The notes beneath the pieces were generated by a model. It did not search any database, was not told the origin of the DNA, and was given only the letters and a program-made list of their open reading frames with translations. Position numbers and translations under genes: made by a program. Positions 1 through 8,154 of a DNA stretch of 64,000 nucleotides are shown here, in pieces. This DNA is from Verrucomicrobiota bacterium. GTDB taxonomy: Bacteria; Verrucomicrobiota; Verrucomicrobiia; Opitutales; Opitutaceae. The DNA lies in assembly GCA_023443455.1 (NCBI GenBank), contig JAEZUE010000070.1, positions 1-64,000 on the forward strand, given 5' to 3'. How positions within the stretch are numbered: position 1 is the stretch's first letter; every line of letters begins with the position of its first letter.

Positions 1-26
1 CCGGCCCCCCCCCCCCCCCTCCGAAA

Positions 27-76
27 CAAACAACGTGTTTTGGTGGTGCGATCGCACCACTAAAACACGTTGTTTG
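27..76. repeat. 50-bp palindrome overlapping the 5' side of the PaaX-like gene
   Basis: Two 25-nt arms meet without a loop at GCGATCGC. Every position pairs, except one G-T pair at 42/61. The outer half-site reads CAAACAACGTGTTTTGGTG. It is related to the hairpin at 1171-1216, which has AACAACGCGTTTTGGTG. It ends 32 nt before the ATG of the PaaX-like gene, so it is a candidate operator or the foot of a mobile element. Confidence 0.8.
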
Positions 77-108
77 CGCTCCCCGGCATTCGTCGTACCG
101 GTCCCGTT

Positions 109-873
109 ATGGGAGTATCGTTACGAATGATCCTCTGGCTCGCGGGCACCGGCGGCGAGCTGTCCATCACGACGATGCAGGCGCTTTGGACCCGTTTTTC
201 CATCCCGGGACGATTGGCCGAGCACCTCCGTCGACTCGAAGCGAAAGGATCGATTTCGATCCACGGTGACGGTCGGATCGACAAACGGGTCCTGCGATTG
301 ACCGAAGACGGCAATCGCGCCGCCCAGTGCGGCATCGACCCACCCGCTGCTTGGTCGCGCGGGTGGGACGGATGCTGGCGCATAGTCGCCTTCGACATCC
401 CCGAGTCCGCCAAAGCACTCCGGGCCCGCCTGCGACGCCGACTTCACGAGCATCGTTTCGGTTGGTTGCAGAACAGCGTCTGGATCTCGCCCGATCCGAT
501 CGACGACTTCCGCGCCAAACTCGACGAAAAGAACACCCTGCCCGACAGCCTCACCTTCCTCAAGGCAACCACCGCAGGCGGCGAAAGCAGCGCCGCGATG
601 GTCGCCGCCGCCTGGGATTTCCACGACCTGGCGAAACGCCATGCCGCCTACCTCGACATCCTTCGCCTGCGTCCCGGCCGCACACGCGGGTTCGATTCGT
701 GGTTCCAGTGGTTGGCCACCGAACAGAAGGCGTGGCGGCGCATCGCGACGCTCGACCCCTTTCTTCCCAAGGAACTCAATCCACCGGAGTACGCGGGCCC
801 CTCGGTCTGGAAAGCACGACGGGAAGCCATGGACGACTTCCGCTCCGCCACCAACAAGGCACTGCCAACCTAA
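109..873 (+). CDS. PaaX-like transcriptional regulator with Cas2-like domain
   Basis: This is a 254-residue protein starting MGVSLRMILWL. The N-terminal 70 residues look like a winged helix (MILWLAGTGGELSIT, then RLAEHLRRLEAKGSI). The middle has the signature of the PaaX central domain, which has a Cas2-like fold: WRIVAFDIPES, then RLRRRLHEHRFGWLQNSVWI. The C-terminal part is the usual alpha-helical region with WRRIATLDPFLPKELNP. PaaX proteins are repressors (phenylacetate catabolism in E. coli), but no catabolic genes lie nearby. A TTG at 70 would start the gene inside the upstream palindrome, and ATG 109 is preferred. The flanking palindromes suggest autoregulation or an element-borne regulator. 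The family call is firm. The target is unknown. Confidence 0.8.
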   Translation: MGVSLRMILWLAGTGGELSITTMQALWTRFSIPGRLAEHLRRLEAKGSISIHGDGRIDKRVLRLTEDGNRAAQCGIDPPAAWSRGWDGCWRIVAFDIPESAKALRARLRRRLHEHRFGWLQNSVWISPDPIDDFRAKLDEKNTLPDSLTFLKATTAGGESSAAMVAAAWDFHDLAKRHAAYLDILRLRPGRTRGFDSWFQWLATEQKAWRRIATLDPFLPKELNPPEYAGPSVWKARREAMDDFRSATNKALPT

Positions 874-875
874 GC

Positions 876-1004
876 GTGATGATGCTGTTGAGAGGCGAGC
901 GTCGAGGGACGAGCGCAACCCATCGGCAGCGAGCTTCCAGCACGAGTGCTTCGCTCGATCTCCTCTGTGATTGGCCCCTCGACGCTCGCCACTCGACCGA
1001 ATGC
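876..1004. mobile_element. MITE-like element, copy 1
   Basis: The segment is bounded by imperfect terminal inverted repeats at 887-908 and 975-998, each built around the core CGAGCGTCGAGG. The inverse complement of the whole segment matches 16723-16852, including outer flanks such as GCATTCGG and CATCATC. It has no coding capacity. A non-autonomous transposon or a large REP-type repeat fits best. No target-site duplication is evident. Confidence 0.7.
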
Positions 1005-1170
1005 CTACGGCTAAGTAACCATCATGCAATTGCCACCGGCTAACGGGCGAGCCACCACCACCAGCGCTGAGCCTGTCCGTCGGCGCGCCGCGAACGCCAC
1101 CGGAGCGAACACCAGCCAGAACATTGGCACACGCGGCAGTTGAACCGTTACGGAAAAGGCGCGCACCCGA

Positions 1171-1216
1171 ACAACGCGTTTTGGTGTCGCGGTCGTAACA
1201 CCAAAACGCGTTGTTT
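1171..1216. repeat. Hairpin with perfect 18-bp arms, related to the palindrome at 27-76
   Basis: The arm AACAACGCGTTTTGGTGT at 1171-1188 is exactly complementary to 1199-1216, around a 10-nt loop. The same half-site family forms the 27-76 palindrome. It lies about 100 nt before the GTG of the AsmA-like gene and has no T-tract, so a binding site is more likely than a terminator. Confidence 0.8.
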
Positions 1217-1313
1217 GAGCGGTGGCGATGGGGCACCGGGACGGGGCACCCGGGGAAAAGCGTCGCCATGGGCACTCGGGGCGCGCAGTGAGGTCCGAAG
1301 GGTTCTCTCCGCC

Positions 1314-4229
1314 GTGAAACACCTGCGCCGCCTCCTCGCCATCCTGCTGTACGCCTGCCTCGGACTCGTCCTGCTCGTCGGACTCGCCTTCTTCCCACCG
1401 CTGCAGACCGCCCTCGCGAAACGTCAGCTCCGACAACACCACGACCTCCGCGTCGCACTCGACTCGTTCTCCGCCGGCTGGCGCTCCGTCACGATCCGAG
1501 ACCTCCGACTCAGCCGCGACCGGATCGCCTTCAAGCTCCCCTCCCTCTCCGCACAGCTCCCGCTCCTCGAATCACTCCGCCACCGCGAGGTACACCTCAC
1601 CCACCTCGTCGCCAAAGGTTGGACGCTCGACCTGAGCCGACGAGCCCTCCCCGAATTCCCCGGCGGCAATCCCGCCCGGCCCGACCGACCGCTGCCCGAA
1701 GCCTACAGCGCGCAACTTGCCCTCGGCGCCATCGCCACCGCGCTGTCCGAACAGGACCTGCCCTTCCCCGTCTCCATCGGCTCGGCCGTGCTCGAAGGCC
1801 GCGTCGTTCTGCCCGGAGGAGCGGGCCGCGATCCCCTCTGGCTCGACCTGCAAATCACTGCCAAAGACCTCGCCTCCGGAAGCGACGGCACGCTCGAAAT
1901 AACAGCCTCCCGGATCGAGGAGTCCCGCAGTCGGACCGACGCCCAACTCGACCTCCGCGGCGTAGCCACGATTCAACGCCGCACACCCGCCCACGTCCAA
2001 CTCGCCCACTTCACCCTCGACGGCTCCGCGGTCGATCCGCGCGCCGCCGACAACCGCCCGCTCCTCCTCCGCCTTGCCGTCCGACGGGCCGACACCGGCG
2101 CCGACGTTTCGCTCGCCCTCGACCGTGGCGGGCGACGCGTGTTTGATCTTCAACTTCACCCCAGAACCGGCGCCGATGCCGCCCATGGCCAATGGACCGC
2201 CGATCTTGAGAGCTCCGATATCGCCATCCTCTTCCGGTCCGCCCGCTTGCCGAAGCTCACGCTTCGCGGCCACGGCGACGCCGCACTCGCGACAGACCTC
2301 ACGCAAACCACCCTCGCCGGCACGCTCGATCTCACGGCCGAACAACTGGTGGTCCCCGGACTCGAGCACCTCGACCTCGGCGCCGTGCGCACCCAGCTGC
2401 GTTTCGCCGTCCGGCGGGACCAGGCCGCCTTGCATATCGACCGGTTGGACGCCGCGGTCCACGGCACCGACATCGAGCTCTCGGCGACCGCCACGCAACC
2501 CTTCGCCGTCACGTTCGGCGGCGACCAGTTCTCGCTCTCGGCCTCGGACCCCAGCTCCGATTGCCTACAGATCGACCTGCAGAAACTCCCCCTGTCCCGC
2601 CTCGTACCGCTCCCGGCCGGACTCGACTGCGAGGTCACTTCGATCACCGGAAGCCTCGGCCTGCGCGCAGCGGCCTCGGGCCTCGAAGTACGTTCCACCG
2701 GGCCGTTGGTGATCGCGGGTGTCACCGTGCGGCACGGGCCGGAAACCCTCGCCCGCGACCTGGTGTTGTCCTTCCCGCTCTCCGGCCGGCTCGGCGCCTC
2801 CGGCTGGAACCTCGAGACTCCCTCCCTCCGGATCCACAGCCTCGGCCGCAGCGTCGCCGAGCTCTCGCTGGCCGCCACCAACGACGGCTCCGGCAAACCG
2901 GTGACCGTGAACGGCCGATACACCGCTGCCGAAACCGCCAGCGGAGACTTCACCGCCACGATCGACCGTACCGGCACCGTGGTCGACGCGCACGCCAACC
3001 TACCGCTGGCCGCCCCCGGCTCCACGCTCACCGCCAGCCCGCACCTCGAGCTTCGGTCCGATCGCACCTTCGGGCTCACCCTACCGCTCGCGATCACCTC
3101 CGGCCCAAAAACGACCGACCTCGAGTGCACCCTCGAATCCCGCTCCCGCGACCGCGGGAAGGCTTTCCTCTATCTGAACCTCACGGGCAAGGAAGCCCAC
3201 ACCGAACACCTCGTGCAGCTGGGCGACCACATCCGCCAGTTCCTGCCATGGGTCGTCGGCGCAGAACCGTCCGCCGACGCCCCGCTCTGGCGCAACCTCG
3301 AAGCCACCGCGCAGGCCAGGATCGACCGGCTCCACCACGCAGACCGTGTCCTCACCCATGCCTTCGCGAGACTCTCGGTAGGCCCGCGCGACGTGCGGCT
3401 GGACGAAGCGCAGGTGATCCTCCCCACCGGGAAACCGGCCACCTGCACGGGCGCGATCACCTTCGATCCCGGCGCGGCCGAGCCCTACGTGCTCACCGGC
3501 CTGCTCTCGGTCGACATCGTCAACGCCGCACACTTCTTCCCCGCCCCCGACCGCGAGTCCGAACCCCGATTCGAAGGCATCTTCTCGTTTCAGGACACGC
3601 TTTCCTCCCGCGCGGCAACCGTCACCGAACTCCAACAACACCTGCGCGGGGAAGTCCGGCTCAGCGCCGAGGCCGGCATGCTGCGCCTGCTGAAAACCAA
3701 CATCTCCGACGGCTACACGGAAGGCGCCAAGCCGGTCTCCGACGCGCTCGCCAAGACCGGTTCCGCCGTCGCCTGGCTCGCCGGCGCGAAGGGCCGCCCC
3801 AGCGCCTCCCGCGACAAGTCCGTCGGAGCCAAGGCCTCAGCCGTCCAGGATCTCAACTACGAACTCGGCGCCTTCTATTTCGAGAAGGCCAGCATCGAAG
3901 CCACCCACGAGGCCGACGGCAGTATTCGCCTCGGTTCGATCGGGTTCGACGGCCCGCTCGGCCTCCTCACCGGCTCCGGCACGCTCGGCGCCGGCGACTT
4001 CGCGAGTTTCCTCGAGCGCCCGCTGCAATGCACCCTGCGCCTCGATGCCGCAGGCAGACTGGCGGACCTCGTCACCGCGGCCGACCTCGCCGGCAACGCC
4101 GCGGCGGGGAACAACCGTATCCGGCTCTCCACCGCGATCGAGGTCGGCGGCACGCTCGCCGCCGTCGACACGACCCGCTGGCACGACGCCCTCGTCGCGA
4201 AGTTCCGCGAGAACAGGGCGAAGCGCTGA
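1314..4229 (+). CDS. AsmA-like membrane-anchored envelope protein
   Basis: This is a 971-residue protein. Residues 1-35 hold a basic start (KHLRRLL) and one membrane segment (LLYACLGLVLLVGLAFFP). A long periplasmic part rich in beta-strands follows, with the repeated 'D.R.L.L' texture of AsmA/TamB/YdbH-type bridge proteins, and the C-terminal 250 residues resemble an AsmA C-terminal region. Such proteins are thought to span the periplasm and move phospholipids towards the outer membrane. GTG 1314 is chosen because it starts right before the membrane anchor. An upstream in-frame ATG at 1140 would run the protein through the 1171-1216 hairpin and is unlikely. The family call is by overall texture rather than a diagnostic motif. 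Confidence 0.6.
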   Translation: MKHLRRLLAILLYACLGLVLLVGLAFFPPLQTALAKRQLRQHHDLRVALDSFSAGWRSVTIRDLRLSRDRIAFKLPSLSAQLPLLESLRHREVHLTHLVAKGWTLDLSRRALPEFPGGNPARPDRPLPEAYSAQLALGAIATALSEQDLPFPVSIGSAVLEGRVVLPGGAGRDPLWLDLQITAKDLASGSDGTLEITASRIEESRSRTDAQLDLRGVATIQRRTPAHVQLAHFTLDGSAVDPRAADNRPLLLRLAVRRADTGADVSLALDRGGRRVFDLQLHPRTGADAAHGQWTADLESSDIAILFRSARLPKLTLRGHGDAALATDLTQTTLAGTLDLTAEQLVVPGLEHLDLGAVRTQLRFAVRRDQAALHIDRLDAAVHGTDIELSATATQPFAVTFGGDQFSLSASDPSSDCLQIDLQKLPLSRLVPLPAGLDCEVTSITGSLGLRAAASGLEVRSTGPLVIAGVTVRHGPETLARDLVLSFPLSGRLGASGWNLETPSLRIHSLGRSVAELSLAATNDGSGKPVTVNGRYTAAETASGDFTATIDRTGTVVDAHANLPLAAPGSTLTASPHLELRSDRTFGLTLPLAITSGPKTTDLECTLESRSRDRGKAFLYLNLTGKEAHTEHLVQLGDHIRQFLPWVVGAEPSADAPLWRNLEATAQARIDRLHHADRVLTHAFARLSVGPRDVRLDEAQVILPTGKPATCTGAITFDPGAAEPYVLTGLLSVDIVNAAHFFPAPDRESEPRFEGIFSFQDTLSSRAATVTELQQHLRGEVRLSAEAGMLRLLKTNISDGYTEGAKPVSDALAKTGSAVAWLAGAKGRPSASRDKSVGAKASAVQDLNYELGAFYFEKASIEATHEADGSIRLGSIGFDGPLGLLTGSGTLGAGDFASFLERPLQCTLRLDAAGRLADLVTAADLAGNAAAGNNRIRLSTAIEVGGTLAAVDTTRWHDALVAKFRENRAKR

Positions 4230-4259
4230 CCGCGGCGAGCGCTCGCCGCCGATTTTGTC

Positions 4260-4811
4260 TCAGAGTTTCTCCACCGCATCCTCCAGCGCGAGCCGGAGCA
4301 CAGCCTCGAGCTCGCCCTGCACGCTCCACCACACCGACCCGACACGCTGGCCGCGGATCAACTCCCGCCGTACGGTTCCGTCCGGATCCGTCCATTCCGC
4401 CGCGAGCACGATCTGCACGGACACATGCCCCCGGATCGACTGCACGTAACAACGCTTGATCACCACGGCCAGTTGCGTCGCGGAGTCCGGAACCGCATCC
4501 GCCAATCGGGCACAGCGGTCGCCGAGGCGGCCGCGCACCGCATCCTCGACCCAGCCGGTCAGGGAGTCCCGGGTCACCACGAAGCTGCCGACCGCCTCCG
4601 TTCCGGACGACTCCAGCGTGGTTCCCGGGCGTTGGTCCAGTACGGGAAGCAGGACCACCGGCGACTGCCGGCCGGCCGGCTTGGCGTCCTCGACAACCGG
4701 CCGCTTCAGCCCGACGCCGATCGGGGCGGACTCGCAGCCCGCCAACAGCAGGAACGCCGCAGCCGCAACGGCAAGTCCGGCCAGCCGCGGGGCACGTCTT
4801 CCGATGAGCAT
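4260..4811 (-). CDS. Putative lipoprotein of unknown function
   Basis: This is a 183-residue protein with a typical lipoprotein signal: a basic start (MLIGRRAPRLAG), a hydrophobic stretch and the lipobox LLAGC, with the modified cysteine near residue 26. The mature part includes VVLLPVLDQRP, a DSLTGWVEDAV segment and VSVQIVLAAEWTDPDG. The arrangement recalls small outer-membrane lipoproteins that assemble or detect other envelope parts, but I do not recognise the family. Its start lies 1 nt downstream of the stop of the preceding minus-strand gene, so the two are almost certainly co-transcribed and translationally coupled. Confidence 0.75.
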   Translation of the reverse strand: MLIGRRAPRLAGLAVAAAAFLLLAGCESAPIGVGLKRPVVEDAKPAGRQSPVVLLPVLDQRPGTTLESSGTEAVGSFVVTRDSLTGWVEDAVRGRLGDRCARLADAVPDSATQLAVVIKRCYVQSIRGHVSVQIVLAAEWTDPDGTVRRELIRGQRVGSVWWSVQGELEAVLRLALEDAVEKL

Positions 4812-4812
4812 G

Positions 4813-5697
4813 TCACTCCAGCGAGTAGAGTTCGCCCGACCGCACCCGGACCCAGCGGCGGGAACCGGAGCTCCGCTCGGTGCGCCCCTTCACCGCGACG
4901 GTACCGCCCTGGACGACCATACCGTTGCCGGCAGCCATCGGCACGATGACCTTCTCGTCGAAAGGTGCGCCGTCGGTGACGGTGGCCGGTTGGCGGAGAT
5001 CGTAGACCAGCATCGCGGCCAGCTCTGCGATGGCCGCTTCGAGTTCCGTTTTCAAAGCGGCGCCCTTCTCCGCCCACGCGGCTGCGTTCGTCTCCTTCGT
5101 CCGGCTCACGACGGGGAGCATCTGCGAATAGGCCAGGTAGTTGTGGTAGAGCGACGGCACCGGGAGAAAACGCCGCGTCGCGTGCTTCTTGAGCGTCGGA
5201 TCGGCGGTGAGCAGGTCGACCACGGCATCCACGCGCATCGCGCCAAAATCCGAGGTGAGGTAGTAGTCCACCCGAAGGAGCAGCAACGTCTTGCCCGGGG
5301 CCGACTCCACCAGCGTCTTCAACGCCCCCTTCTCGCCCGGGTACTGGCGATCGAGCACGACCAGTTCCGCGGAAAAGTGCGGATCGTCGGCCACCGCGTT
5401 GCGCACCGCCACCGTGATCGCCTCGGGCACATCGAAATCGAGCAGCACGTCGCGCAGCGGCGTGATCAGCGCCTCGGCCGTTTTGGCCTGTTTGTTCTCG
5501 ATCGCCGCATCGGCTCCGGCGGTCGCTGCGCCGATGATCGCACCGACGAGAAAGCCCCCCGGCACGGCCGAGCAGGCGGCAATGCCGGCGCCGGCGATGT
5601 TCGATCCGGAGATGCGCGAGGCAAGTTCCGGGCTCTCGACCACAACATGGGCCGGGGCGCTCTTCACCGCAGCGGATGCTTCGGGGGCCAAAGCCAC
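4813..5697 (-). CDS. Putative lipoprotein, signal region apparently interrupted
   Basis: This is a 294-residue frame from a GTG at 5697. It contains a glycine-rich hydrophobic segment (IAGAGIAACSAVPGGFLVGAIIGAATAG) and then a soluble domain with no motif I recognise. The same frame upstream of the GTG reads ATPFVLSCALVLGGCATTSRV, a clear lipoprotein signal with lipobox LGGC (Cys codon 5713-5715). That stretch has no start codon of its own. It is preceded in frame by TGA at 5758-5760 and then by ATG at 5773. Either the TGA is a mutation or sequence error in an original start MRPHI, or the protein is now made from the GTG without a signal. It is coupled to the lipoprotein gene downstream. Confidence 0.65.
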   Translation of the reverse strand: MALAPEASAAVKSAPAHVVVESPELASRISGSNIAGAGIAACSAVPGGFLVGAIIGAATAGADAAIENKQAKTAEALITPLRDVLLDFDVPEAITVAVRNAVADDPHFSAELVVLDRQYPGEKGALKTLVESAPGKTLLLLRVDYYLTSDFGAMRVDAVVDLLTADPTLKKHATRRFLPVPSLYHNYLAYSQMLPVVSRTKETNAAAWAEKGAALKTELEAAIAELAAMLVYDLRQPATVTDGAPFDEKVIVPMAAGNGMVVQGGTVAVKGRTERSSGSRRWVRVRSGELYSLE

Positions 5698-5925
5698 CCG
5701 GGAGGTGGTGGCGCAACCGCCCAGAACAAGGGCGCAGGAAAGAACAAACGGTGTCGCTCAAATGTGGGGACGCATCGCCCGGATCGTCCACAAACCGTCC
5801 CTCGGAAGGCAAATCCGATAATCGCGATTTCGTATCTTTCGATGGGGTACCCGCCCAGGTCCTGCGTGCGCTGCATAAGAAACAATCCTCGGCCACCACA
5901 CTGTTCCCCGTCAGACTCCCGTCCG

Positions 5926-6342
5926 ATGAAATCCCATCGCAAGGAACTCTGGTTCGAGGTGCCGACCCGTCGCGCGCTCATCAACATCACCCCGCAGGTC
6001 GAGGCCGAGCTGCGCGCCAGCGGCATCCGCGAGGGGCTCTGCCTCGTCAACGCGATGCACATCTCCGCCTCGGTCTTCATCAACGACGACGAGAGCGGCC
6101 TGCACGCCGACATCGAGAAATGGCTGGAGAAGCTCGCGCCCGAGAAGCCCCACAGCCAATACGCGCACAACCGCGGCGAGGACAACGCCGACGCCCATCT
6201 CAAGCGCACGATCATGGGCCGCGAGGTCGTCGTCGCCGTCACCGAGGGCCGGCTCGATTTCGGCCCGTGGGAACAGATCTTCTACGGCGAGTTCGACGGC
6301 CTCCGCCGCAAACGCGCCCTCGTGAAGATCATCGGGGAGTGA
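5926..6342 (+). CDS. YjbQ / UPF0047 family protein (secondary thiamine-phosphate synthase type)
   Basis: This 138-residue protein matches the usual length of the family. Diagnostic segments are ITPQVEAELRASGIREGLCLVNAMHISASVFINDDESGL, H-rich SQYAHNRGEDNADAHLKRTIMG and the end FDGLRRKRALVKIIGE. Conserved His, Asp and Glu residues in these blocks form the presumed metal or substrate pocket. Members can complement thiamine-phosphate synthase weakly, and the true role is not settled. The neighbours give no clue: a divergent lipoprotein gene lies upstream and a broken accessory gene downstream. Confidence 0.9.
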   Translation: MKSHRKELWFEVPTRRALINITPQVEAELRASGIREGLCLVNAMHISASVFINDDESGLHADIEKWLEKLAPEKPHSQYAHNRGEDNADAHLKRTIMGREVVVAVTEGRLDFGPWEQIFYGEFDGLRRKRALVKIIGE

Positions 6343-6467
6343 CGGGACGATCTCCCCAGAAGCGCCGCAGATTGGAAGCGCGACACGCGACCAAACACGA
6401 CACACTACCGTTCCCACTATTCACCGTCACAATCCGACGGCCGCCTTTGACGCCAACACCAAGCCAC

Positions 6468-7255
6468 ATGCCACTCTCCCAGTTGCAGACAATCCAGTCA
6501 CTCGGCCAAACGATCAGTTGGCTCGAGCGGGAATTCGAATGGGGCGTGCCACCGACCGAAATGCGTCACCTTTGCGGACAGATCGGCGACTGTATGCCGC
6601 CCTGATAACAAATGGACAAATGGCCACCGAGGTGAACCAGAGAGGCTACGACATAATCAGCGGTTCCGGAGAGAAGATCTCGGTGAAGACCACTGCCACT
6701 GTTGGCAAGGGGGGGACCATCAGGTTCAACCGCAACACGCTTGAGCTGCTCGACCGGGTAATTGCCCTACGATTGAACACCGATGAGATGCAGATCGAAG
6801 TCCTGTGCGATCTCCCGGTCGCAAAGGCTCGTGAATTGATGAGCGGAACGGAGAGCGCCCACACATTGACGATCCCGATCGGGCGTCTCTTCCAGGAACC
6901 CAAGACAAAGAACACACGAGCGATCAACGAAGTCTGCTTCGATGGCGTGACGATACGTGAGCTCAAGACCGGAACGATCATAGTTGAGCGGAACGGAGAT
7001 TCGGTTTCGCCGGCCAAGCCGGAGCTGCAGCGATTCGCGGCGATGCTCGGCATAGACGTTCTGAACGGGAACGGTAACCCGAAGAATACCCGCCAACTCG
7101 GCAATCTGATCCTCCGCGCGGTCGCGGCCCGAAGCTCGACCGATTCCACCAAGGGGCATCCGGCGCGGGCGCTGCGCACAGAGCATTCGGCCCCCCCCGG
7201 ACCGAGAACTGCGATATCCACAAATACTCACTATCCGTGGTCGCAGATCATCTGA
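6468..7255 (+). pseudogene. DUF6998-type protein, broken by a frameshift
   Basis: The first frame (ATG 6468 to stop 6605) reads MPLSQLQTIQSLGQTISWLEREFEWG, then RHLCGQIGD. The second frame takes over at about 6590 with LYAALITNGQMATEVNQRGYD and then EKISVKTTATVGKGGT, and runs to 7255. Joined, they give one protein of about 262 residues; by memory this is the DUF6998 type. A one-base deletion around 6588-6594 would explain the shift. The ISVKTT block resembles the core of PD-(D/E)XK nucleases, but that is only a suggestion. GC content is visibly lower than in the neighbours, so acquisition by transfer is likely. The break may also be a sequence error. Confidence 0.7.
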
Positions 7256-7298
7256 TTCGCGGCTCTGCCTCAGTCTGCCGTATTTGCGCCATTAACAC

Positions 7299-7595
7299 CT
7301 ACGAGCCGCCCAACTTGCGTTCGGTTCGTGCCGGGGCTTCACGGCAATCGATGATCCGGAACACCACCACCACGCCGCCCTCCATGCGATAGTAGATGGC
7401 GTATGGAAACCGCTTCGCGAGCAGGCGGTGATAGCCGCGCTTCATCCCGTGGATCCCGCCGAACAACGCCAGCGAGTCGACGTCCGAAAACAACGAGTCG
7501 AAGAAATAGTCGCCGAGACCTTCAGCCTGCCGGTCGTAGAAGCGCCATCCGCGCGCCAGATCCTCGATCGCGGAACGCAGAATCCGGACTCTCAT
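7299..7595 (-). CDS. RelE/ParE-family toxin
   Basis: This is a 98-residue protein from ATG 7595, MRVRILRSAIEDLARGWRFY. The pattern is typical of ParE/RelE toxins: a basic beta-strand, two helices with YDRQAEGLGDYF, then LLAKRFPYAIYYRM and the last strand VVVVFRIIDCREAP. Toxins of this fold inhibit gyrase (ParE) or cleave ribosome-bound mRNA (RelE); sequence alone does not say which. Its ATG overlaps the stop of the antitoxin gene by 4 nt, so translation is coupled. An in-frame start further upstream would run through the antitoxin and is not used. Confidence 0.85.
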   Translation of the reverse strand: MRVRILRSAIEDLARGWRFYDRQAEGLGDYFFDSLFSDVDSLALFGGIHGMKRGYHRLLAKRFPYAIYYRMEGGVVVVFRIIDCREAPARTERKLGGS

Positions 7596-7807
7596 TCGAA
7601 CCGCCGACGGAGTTCCTTCTTGGCGTCGGACCAGTCCACCAACTCTTCCGCCCCGGCCGCGTACCGCGCCTCGGTCTGCTTCAGCTCCGCTTGGTGCCAC
7701 GCCGGCGATTCGACTGCGTCGTCCTCACGCGAAAGGTCCGCCCAGATCGTCTCCATGAGCCGTACCTTCTCAAGACGGGACATTTGCTGGAGTTCGGTGA
7801 CGCTCAT
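7592..7807 (-). CDS. Addiction-module antitoxin component
   Basis: This is a 71-residue protein. MSVTELQQMSRLEKVRLMETIWADLS is the pattern of the small 'addiction module component' family, followed by SPAWHQAELKQTEARYAAGAEELVDWSDAKKELRRRF. The C-terminal arm (DWSDAKKELRRR) is the part expected to wrap the toxin. It is first in the operon and overlaps the ParE/RelE-type toxin gene by 4 nt. A TAGCCT box lies 7 nt before its ATG, so the transcript may be leaderless. Confidence 0.85.
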   Translation of the reverse strand: MSVTELQQMSRLEKVRLMETIWADLSREDDAVESPAWHQAELKQTEARYAAGAEELVDWSDAKKELRRRFE

Positions 7808-7814
7808 GGCTCGG

Positions 7815-7820
7815 AGGCTA
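7815..7820 (-). promoter_or_regulatory. Possible -10 box of the toxin-antitoxin operon
   Basis: TAGCCT on the minus strand fits TANNNT and ends 7 nt before the antitoxin ATG, with no Shine-Dalgarno between. This is the layout of a leaderless transcript. No clear -35 is seen. Confidence 0.3.
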
Positions 7821-7900
7821 TCGACCGGAATGCCTCGCGCAACTGCCTTTGCTGGCGCCCATCATGCCGAGCACGACTGAGGAACATCGACGCGGTGGCG

Positions 7901-7925
7901 GGCGGTTCGGAGAACCGTCCCTACC
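7901..7925 (-). repeat. REP-like element with CTAC/GTAG foot
   Basis: On the minus strand GTAG is followed by an imperfect hairpin, GGACGGTT-CTCCG-AACCGCCC. This is the same layout as the GTAG-headed repeats in the nuo cluster. It is a single copy with no inverted partner. Confidence 0.55.
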
Positions 7926-8142
7926 GGTCGGCCCATCGGGCTCGTTTCCAAATCCGTGCCCATCCGCGAAAACCGTGGTCGAAAAACCGCTCCACATCGC
8001 CGGTCCCACACTACCGCACGGCCGCACGCCACGAAGGCCGAAACGGCGCTACTTGCAACGCATCAACTCCACTTCGATTGAGGCACGGGAAAATGCCACG
8101 CCACCGGGATTCGCTTGCCGTAGGTCTAAGCGTTAAATCTTC

Positions 8143-8148
8143 TAGCGT
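8143..8148 (+). promoter_or_regulatory. Possible -10 box of the xyloglucanase gene
   Basis: TAGCGT (TANNNT) ends 6 nt before ATG 8155, with no Shine-Dalgarno. The same TAGCGT box stands 7 nt before rsmA (57221-57226). Leaderless transcription is the simplest reading. Confidence 0.35.
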
Positions 8149-8154
8149 TCCCCT

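Larger units (their letters stand above)
874..1313. other. 440-nt gap without a gene
   Basis: The gap holds the MITE-like repeat (876-1004), a stretch with no recognisable feature (1005-1170) and the hairpin at 1171-1216. A 39-codon open frame from ATG 1024 looks like no known protein, and I do not consider it a gene. Confidence 0.6.
7808..8154. other. 347-nt gap between antitoxin and xyloglucanase genes
   Basis: The gap holds the divergent promoters of the two flanking genes, one REP-like hairpin (7901-7925) and a possible -10 box for the xyloglucanase gene (8143-8148). I see no open frame that looks coding. Confidence 0.6.
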
